A stretch of 64,000 nucleotides of DNA from the NCBI GenBank assembly GCA_947172415.1, contig OX359194.1:3906001-3970000 (forward strand), written 5' to 3'. Below are positions 59,224-64,000 of this stretch, piece after piece (the first letter of the stretch is position 1; each line of letters starts with the position of its first letter). Origin of the DNA: Chondrosia reniformis (Eukaryota; Porifera; Demospongiae; Chondrillida; Chondrillidae). The notes beneath the pieces were generated by a model, which was not told the DNA's origin, made no database searches, and was given only the letters and a program-made list of their open reading frames with translations. A program made the position numbers and the translations under genes.

Positions 59224-60403
59224 ATAGTAAGTAGTTGTATGTACTAGTTAAATGTACTAGTTTTGTGTATTAGTTGTATGTACTAGTTGTACTTACAAGT
59301 TACTAGTTGAATGGTCTCGTTGTATGTACTAGTTGTATGTTCCAGTTGAAAGTACTAGTTGTATTTACTAGTTGTATGTACTAGTTGTATGTACTAGTTG
59401 TATATACTAGTTGATTGTATTAGTTGTATGAACTAGTTGTACTTACTAATTACTAGTTGTATGGTCTAGTTGTGTGTATTAGTTCTATGTTCCAGTTGTA
59501 TGCTCAAGTTGTATGTACTAGCGGTATGTACTAGTTGTATGTACTAATTGTATGTACTAGGTGTATCCACTAGTTCTAGTTATATTTACTAGTTGTAGGG
59601 ACTAGTTGCATGTACTAGTTTTATGTATTCGTTCTATGTACTAGTTCTATATACTAGTTGGAGTACCAGTTTATTGAACTAGTTGTATGTACTTGTTGTA
59701 TGTGCAAGTTGTATGTACTAGTTGTATGTACTCTTTATGTGTACTAGTTTTAAGTGTATGTACTAGTTATAAGTAGTAGTTACATTCACTACTTGTTGTA
59801 TGTATTAGTTGTATGTACTAGTTGTATGTACTAGTTATAGGTTCTAGTCCTAGTTATACAAGGTACTAGGTAGGTACTAGTTGTATGTACTAGATACCAG
59901 TTGGATGTCCTACTTGTATGTACTAGTTGTATGTACTACAAAGAAAGTAGTTGTATGTACAAGTTTTATGTACTAGTTGTCTATATTAGTTGATTGTACT
60001 AGTTGTACTTACTAATTACTAGTTGTATGGTCCAGTTGTATAGACTAGCTGTATGTTCCATTTGTAAGTACTAGTTCAATGTACTAGTTCTATGTTTTAG
60101 TTGTATGGACTGGTTGTATGTACTAGTTGTATGTACTAGTACTAGTTATATTTACTAGTTGTTGGTACAAGTTGTATGTACTAGCTTTATGTACTAGCTG
60201 TATATATGTACTAGATATGTACCAGTTGTATGTACTGGTTGTATGTACTAGTTGTATGCACAAGCTATGTACTAGTTGTATTTACTACTTGTATGAACTA
60301 GTTTTATGGCCTCATTCTATATACTGATTGTATGTACTAGTTAAATGGACTAGTTCTGTGTATTAGTTGTATGCACTAGTTGTACTTACAAGTTACTAGT
60401 TGA
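59224..60403 (+). repeat. 13-bp satellite array, block 15
   Basis: Degenerate satellite. Around 59290-59312 it holds ACTTACAAGTTACTAGTTGA followed by ATGG, the unfilled version of the insertion site of the REL element. ORF 60127-60327 is satellite. Confidence 0.93.
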
Positions 60404-60525
60404 GTCGTGGGAATTGGAGGCTGTGGTTCCGAGCTGACAAGAGGATGGGTATTGTCCAGTTCAACCCCCCGACGGAGCAGGGTGCTTAGCCCTTCATGTG
60501 GCATCCTGTGGCTAAATCAGCCTCC
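60404..60525 (+). ncRNA. HDV-like self-cleaving ribozyme at element 5' end
   Basis: All helices of the HDV double pseudoknot are found in order. P1: 60404-60411 with 60467-60473 (7 bp, T60408 bulged). P2: GGAGGCTG 60416-60423 with CAGCCTCC 60518-60525. P3: GGTT 60425-60428 with AACC 60463-60466. P1.1: CC 60429-60430 with GG 60474-60475. P4: CAGGGTGC 60478-60485 with GCATCCTG 60501-60508 (one G-U). J4/2 holds GGCTAAAT with the likely catalytic C at 60512. The loop L3 is long, as in R2-type ribozymes. Cleavage before G60404 would define the RNA 5' end and fits the element boundary. Confidence 0.8.
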
Positions 60526-60719
60526 CTGTCAGTATGGGCTAACCCCCCGTCTGGCAGCTACACTGGATTACGTTACGTCATGAGAATAACAATTTTCAAG
60601 ACAGGCTGTGGCCTAGGTGCACCAGTGGTGAAGAAAACCCTGGGTCAACCAGAATAGGTGATTCCACTGGTGCCTCACAGGTAGATGTATCTGAATGTAA
60701 TAACCCTTCTTCGGTCCCC
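60526..60719 (+). other. Leader between ribozyme and coding region
   Basis: The reading frame of the N-terminal protein is open from 60543 with no ATG before 60753, so the leader may be partly translated from a non-AUG start, as proposed for R2. No other signal seen. Confidence 0.4.
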
Positions 60720-61823
60720 GTGACGGGCCAACCAGCCCTATGGACTGAGGAAATGGTTAGGGCACTAATTGATTGCTTTGAGCGATCTGAACCCAAAAGA
60801 GGTGGCTATCAGAAGCGTTTAGAGCGGGAATGGCTGAGCAAATACCCACATTTGCCTCAGACCGGTCGAACCCTTGCCTTCCAAGCCAAAAGGAGCTTGG
60901 TAGGAGACGGAGTACTGCAAGTAACCGGTAGCCGAGATTTAGATTTGGTTAATGATGCACCGCAAGGTGCCTCTAGAAGGAGAAAGATCCAAGGGGTGAT
61001 CTGGAACCTTCAGAGGGATAATATCCTCATGGAGCTCTACCGAGAAAGTAAGCCAATGGAAAAGGGGTATGCCGAGCGGTTGTACCAGGCTTGGAATGCT
61101 GCAATGCCAGACCATAAAACCACAAAGGTAGCACTAACTACAAGACTTAGTAGAATCCGAAGAGGTCAAGGTCTCTCGAGACTAAACCTTGTGGAACCTA
61201 ACTCTTGTGGTGTAGCCACCCTAACTGGGACTGTGGAGGAAGGTGTGGGAGCCCAGGGACAGGGGGAGCTTCACCAAGTTCAGGCTGGGACTGAACAAAA
61301 TGGTGAGCTGCCTGCAGTCCCTGTTGAAACTCCTACACATGATCATCCCAGTCCCAGGACAAGTGGCAATGATCATCTGATGCAACTTTTAGGCAAAGCA
61401 AAAGATGCCTGTCTCCGAAAGAAACCTGGAGATTTCTCTGGTAGAAAACCCTGTGGGGGGGTGCGGTTCAACCATGTTGATACGGCACTGCTCCAGGAGG
61501 CTAATGATTGGGTGGAGAAAGAGTGGCAGGAAGGCCCTAGGTCGGCCTGGCACCTGAACTGCCTGGTCTACGCTGTTGCTATGGCTCTGAGGGGAAAAAC
61601 AACCAACGAATCGCAGCCATGCAACCAGGGAAGGAAATCAGATAATCAGAAGGGTAGTAAGAGACAGGAAGGTCACATAAGTGACAGGAACGCCAAGGGC
61701 CTTAGATTTAGAAGACTGCTTGCCTGGTTGGATGTAGAAATAGTGCGTCAACAGAATAATAATCCTATGACCAAACGTCAGAAAGTACTCCGAAGAAAGC
61801 TTAGGAGGGAGTTCCATTCATGA
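60720..61823 (+). CDS. REL-element N-terminal protein with duplicated Myb-like domains
   Basis: 367 codons if counted from a GTG at 60720; the first in-frame ATG is 60753 (residue 12). Two related modules, residues about 8-60 (WTEE...GGYQKRLEREW...P) and about 90-145 (WNLQRD...KGYAERLYQAW...P), share W, GY, RL, W and P in the same spacing and look like Myb/trihelix-type DNA-binding repeats that guide target binding. The C-terminal third is basic and leads to RT. The frame ends at TGA 61821-61823, which overlaps the ATG of the next frame (ATGA at 61820-61823). In relatives the region is one ORF, so a 1-bp indel near here is the simpler reading, but stop-start coupling is possible. Confidence 0.7.
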   Translation: MTGQPALWTEEMVRALIDCFERSEPKRGGYQKRLEREWLSKYPHLPQTGRTLAFQAKRSLVGDGVLQVTGSRDLDLVNDAPQGASRRRKIQGVIWNLQRDNILMELYRESKPMEKGYAERLYQAWNAAMPDHKTTKVALTTRLSRIRRGQGLSRLNLVEPNSCGVATLTGTVEEGVGAQGQGELHQVQAGTEQNGELPAVPVETPTHDHPSPRTSGNDHLMQLLGKAKDACLRKKPGDFSGRKPCGGVRFNHVDTALLQEANDWVEKEWQEGPRSAWHLNCLVYAVAMALRGKTTNESQPCNQGRKSDNQKGSKRQEGHISDRNAKGLRFRRLLAWLDVEIVRQQNNNPMTKRQKVLRRKLRREFHS

Positions 61824-62821
61824 AGGTGCTGATCAGAGCTCGGGAACAGACACTGGGAAAACTCAGGGTCTGGACCCTACAAGAGCGAAGATCGGCTGAA
61901 CGCAGGAAATTCCAGGAACAAAACCACCTTTGGAATACCCAAAGGAAGTTCCGGATGAATGGCAATGTTCCAACCTCCAATGAAGCTCCCTCAATTGAGG
62001 TAGTAAGGGACTTTTGGACAAAGATTGTAGGTACTGTTGGTAAGGTCAACAAAGACGACCCAGGGGTGAAAGAATGGCTAAAGGAAACCAAAAAGAGGGT
62101 GGGTAGATCCTCCTCTGACGGTCCTGATAGCATTGATGAGACCAAACTGAGGAAGGCCTTGAAAAAGGCAAAAAGCTGGTCTGCCCCTGGGCCGAATGGC
62201 ATCCACACTTTTTGGTGGAAAGCACTCCCCTCTGCACAGTCTGCCTTGGCAGATGTACTACGGAGGGTGGTGATCGGAGATCTGTCAGTCCCAGACTGGC
62301 TTACAAGGGGTCGCACTCTACTCATCCCCAAAAAGGGTGACCCGAAAAGTGCGGCCAACTACCGACCTACTGCGTGTCTCAACACAATGTACAAGGCTGT
62401 TACAGCATACATTGCATCAGAACTACTCGCTTACACCTACACTAATGATCTTTTGCCTGTGGCCCAAAGGGCCATTAGGAAAGGGAGGTGGGGTTGTGTG
62501 GACTGTCTACTGCTGGATCAATCAATCGGTCTAGATGCCAAAATTATGGGCAAGCCACTTAGTGTGGCATGGATCGATTATGAGAAGGCATATGACAGAG
62601 TCCCTCACAAGTGGGTGATGAAGGTGCTAAAAACCATCAAGTGCCCAGGTTGGATCCGGAGGTCTATAGAGCTCTTCTCCAAACACTGGGCTACTGTGCT
62701 TGAGTTGAGGACCGCAGGGAAGGTGGTTAGGAGCACCCCTGTTAAATATAACAGGGGACTCTTCCAAGGAGACTCCTTATCGCCACTCCTCTTTTGTCTG
62801 GCCATAGCTCCCATCTCCTAA
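61820..62821 (+). CDS. REL-element reverse transcriptase, N-terminal part
   Basis: 333 codons. Residues 1-60 are a basic helical linker. The RT part shows WSAPGPNGIHTFWWKAL (120-136), LIPKKGD and NYRPTACLNTMYK (180-192), motif A in VAWIDYEKAYDRVP (249-262; D253) and motif B QGDSLSPLLF (316-325). It ends at TAA 62819-62821 right after motif B. The next codons continue the same protein without a frame change, so the TAA is a point nonsense mutation or, less likely, read through. Confidence 0.8.
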   Translation: MKVLIRAREQTLGKLRVWTLQERRSAERRKFQEQNHLWNTQRKFRMNGNVPTSNEAPSIEVVRDFWTKIVGTVGKVNKDDPGVKEWLKETKKRVGRSSSDGPDSIDETKLRKALKKAKSWSAPGPNGIHTFWWKALPSAQSALADVLRRVVIGDLSVPDWLTRGRTLLIPKKGDPKSAANYRPTACLNTMYKAVTAYIASELLAYTYTNDLLPVAQRAIRKGRWGCVDCLLLDQSIGLDAKIMGKPLSVAWIDYEKAYDRVPHKWVMKVLKTIKCPGWIRRSIELFSKHWATVLELRTAGKVVRSTPVKYNRGLFQGDSLSPLLFCLAIAPIS

Positions 62822-64000
62822 GTTCTTAACAGAACCAAGGGATATACCCTCTGGCATGATGGGGAAAGGAACACCATGTCACACTTGTTGTACATGGATG
62901 ACCTTAAGATATATGCTGGAGGGCCTGATAAACTCAGGGAAGCCATGGAATGTGTGGAGAAAACCTCATATGCCATTGGCATGAGGTTTGGAGTGAGAAA
63001 GTGTGGAACAGCTCACATGCAAAAGGGGAAAGTTCTGACTGGCCCAGACAACCCTGAATGCAGTGAAGAATCCATAAGGAGCCTTGAAAAAGGTACTACC
63101 TATAAGTACCTAGGGCTAGAACAACTGTTTGAGGTAGATGACAGCAAGGTCAAGGCTTGCTTGATCAATGAATTGAGGAGGAGACTCCACAAAGTGTGGG
63201 GCTCTCACCTCAATGGTAAGAATGCTGCAGAAGCCTCTAACATGTTGTGTGCCTCTCTAATGAGATACTCTTACCCAGTTTTGAAGTGGACTCAAAGTGA
63301 GCTTCCAAAACTGGACCGAATGGTGAGAAAGATCATGAGAAAGTACCAGTGTCATCACTATAACTCTGCCATTGAAAGAGTGAATTTGCCTCGCTCTCAA
63401 GGTGGTAGAGGGCTCTGTAGTTTTCCTTTGGATCACGACAGGGCTGTTGTGAATCTGGCAAGATACCTCCATACTACCAATGATCCACTCACAGCTGTTG
63501 TGGTTAAACACCAAAAGTGGCTGGAGTGCTCAAAGCAGAGGAGGACTGTCTTGAAAGAAGCCAGATTGATACTGGGAAGCCACGGAATAGAATTAGAACC
63601 GGAAATGTGGCTGAAGACAGATCCCTCACAAAATAGTGTAAGAGAATGGAGGAGAGTGGCACGTGAGCTCCGGGACGCTCAGACTGAAAGGTTAAAAAGT
63701 AACCTAGCCGAAAAGTCTCACCAGGGCTCATACCACAGACAAGTCACAAATAGGGAGTCTTATGTGTGGCTTTCTGAGGGGAGACTCAGACCTGAAACTG
63801 AGGCTCTGATTCTTGCAGCCCAAGATGATGTGCTGCACACTAGGTGGTACCAAAATAGGATTCTGAAGAATTCTAGCCTCCTAATGTGCAGAGAATGTGG
63901 CAAGGCTATGGAAACGGTCAAACACATACTAAACATGTGTGAGCCCAAGGGATTTTCTCTCTACAAAGAGAGACATGACCGGGCAATACTGATAGTGTTG
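62822..64000 (+). CDS. REL-element RT C-terminal part and CCHC knuckle (partial)
   Basis: 393 codons open to the edge of the window, in frame with the preceding RT. Motif C YMDD is at 62891-62902, so the polymerase active site is preserved. The RT thumb and a long alpha-helical linker follow (KYLGLEQ, GGRGLCSF). Near the end a CX2CX8HX4C knuckle (CREC...H...C, about 63889-63939) appears; in R2, NeSL, CRE and Dong elements this stands just before the restriction-like endonuclease, which must lie beyond 64000. No stop in 1,179 bases, strong evidence that it was under coding constraint until recently. Confidence 0.82.

Larger units (their letters stand above)
60404..64000 (+). mobile_element. 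R2/NeSL-group non-LTR retrotransposon (3' end outside window)
   Basis: A 3.6-kb 5' portion: HDV-like ribozyme leader, a DNA-binding N-terminal region with duplicated Myb-like modules, RT, and the CCHC knuckle that precedes the restriction-like endonuclease in this group. The 5' end is exact: flank up to 60403 matches the unfilled satellite paralogue at about 59290-59300, and 60404 is the predicted first base of the ribozyme. The RT is broken by a frame change at 61820 and a stop at 62819. The element sits in satellite, not rDNA, so it is not a site-specific R2. Confidence 0.82.

Noticed and set aside
1..60403. CRISPR array
   Set aside because: Repeats are contiguous degenerate 13-mers without unique spacers, in DNA with eukaryotic retroelements.
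61801..62358. 185-codon minus-strand ORF
   Set aside because: Antisense of the RT frame of the REL element, which has clear motifs on the plus strand.
60404..64000. Site-specific R2 in rDNA
   Set aside because: The flank is the 13-bp satellite and no 28S rRNA sequence is present.

Overview
The window is eukaryotic, repeat-dominated DNA with no recognisable cellular gene. About three quarters of it is one degenerate 13-bp satellite (consensus TACTAGTTGTATG), in the same orientation throughout except for one short inverted stretch inside a Penelope-like element. Mobile elements of several classes are inserted into this array, and their mix (a Penelope-like element with N-terminal GIY-YIG, a canonical Penelope-like element, hammerhead-bearing tandem retrozymes, REL-endonuclease and APE-type non-LTR retrotransposons, non-autonomous DNA elements) points to an invertebrate metazoan. 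A sponge or cnidarian is possible, but nothing in the sequence fixes the phylum.

Layout. 1-1395: satellite with two copies of a short AATTC-tailed repeat. 1396-5616: a nearly complete Penelope-like element of the permuted (Naiad-like) type, with two nearly identical ~719-bp pseudo-LTRs that each carry a hammerhead ribozyme and with one frameshift in its RT; it sits inside the second copy of the AATTC-tailed repeat. 6513-7584, 13974-14730, 38309-39030 and 58555-59223: four copies of one non-autonomous element with a giant foldback at one end and a small covarying hairpin at the other; the first copy holds a nested 361-bp TIR element. 11159-11527: an unclassified insert flanked by a duplicated satellite block. 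15657-16868 and 57014-57859: two families of hammerhead retrozymes (354-bp and 363-bp units) in head-to-tail plus inverted arrangement. 26339-31752: a large foldback made of a Penelope-like element with C-terminal GIY-YIG, followed by a 615-bp tandem duplication. 33010-33496 and 52588-54096: antisense remnants of APE-type LINEs with target-site duplications. 42836-44152 and 46006-46764: two TIR elements. 60404-64000: the 5' part of an R2/NeSL-group non-LTR element that starts exactly at a predicted HDV-like self-cleaving ribozyme and runs off the window edge.

How the parts relate. The satellite is the landing pad. Because the array contains paralogous unfilled copies of the flanks, several insertion boundaries can be read to the base. 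The Penelope-like elements encode RT and GIY-YIG endonuclease and carry hammerheads in their terminal repeats. The retrozymes encode no protein but carry the same type of ribozyme, so the Penelope-like elements are plausible helpers. The REL element uses an HDV-like ribozyme at its 5' end. All protein-coding copies except the canonical Penelope ORF (743 codons open, itself probably 5'-truncated) carry frameshifts or stops.
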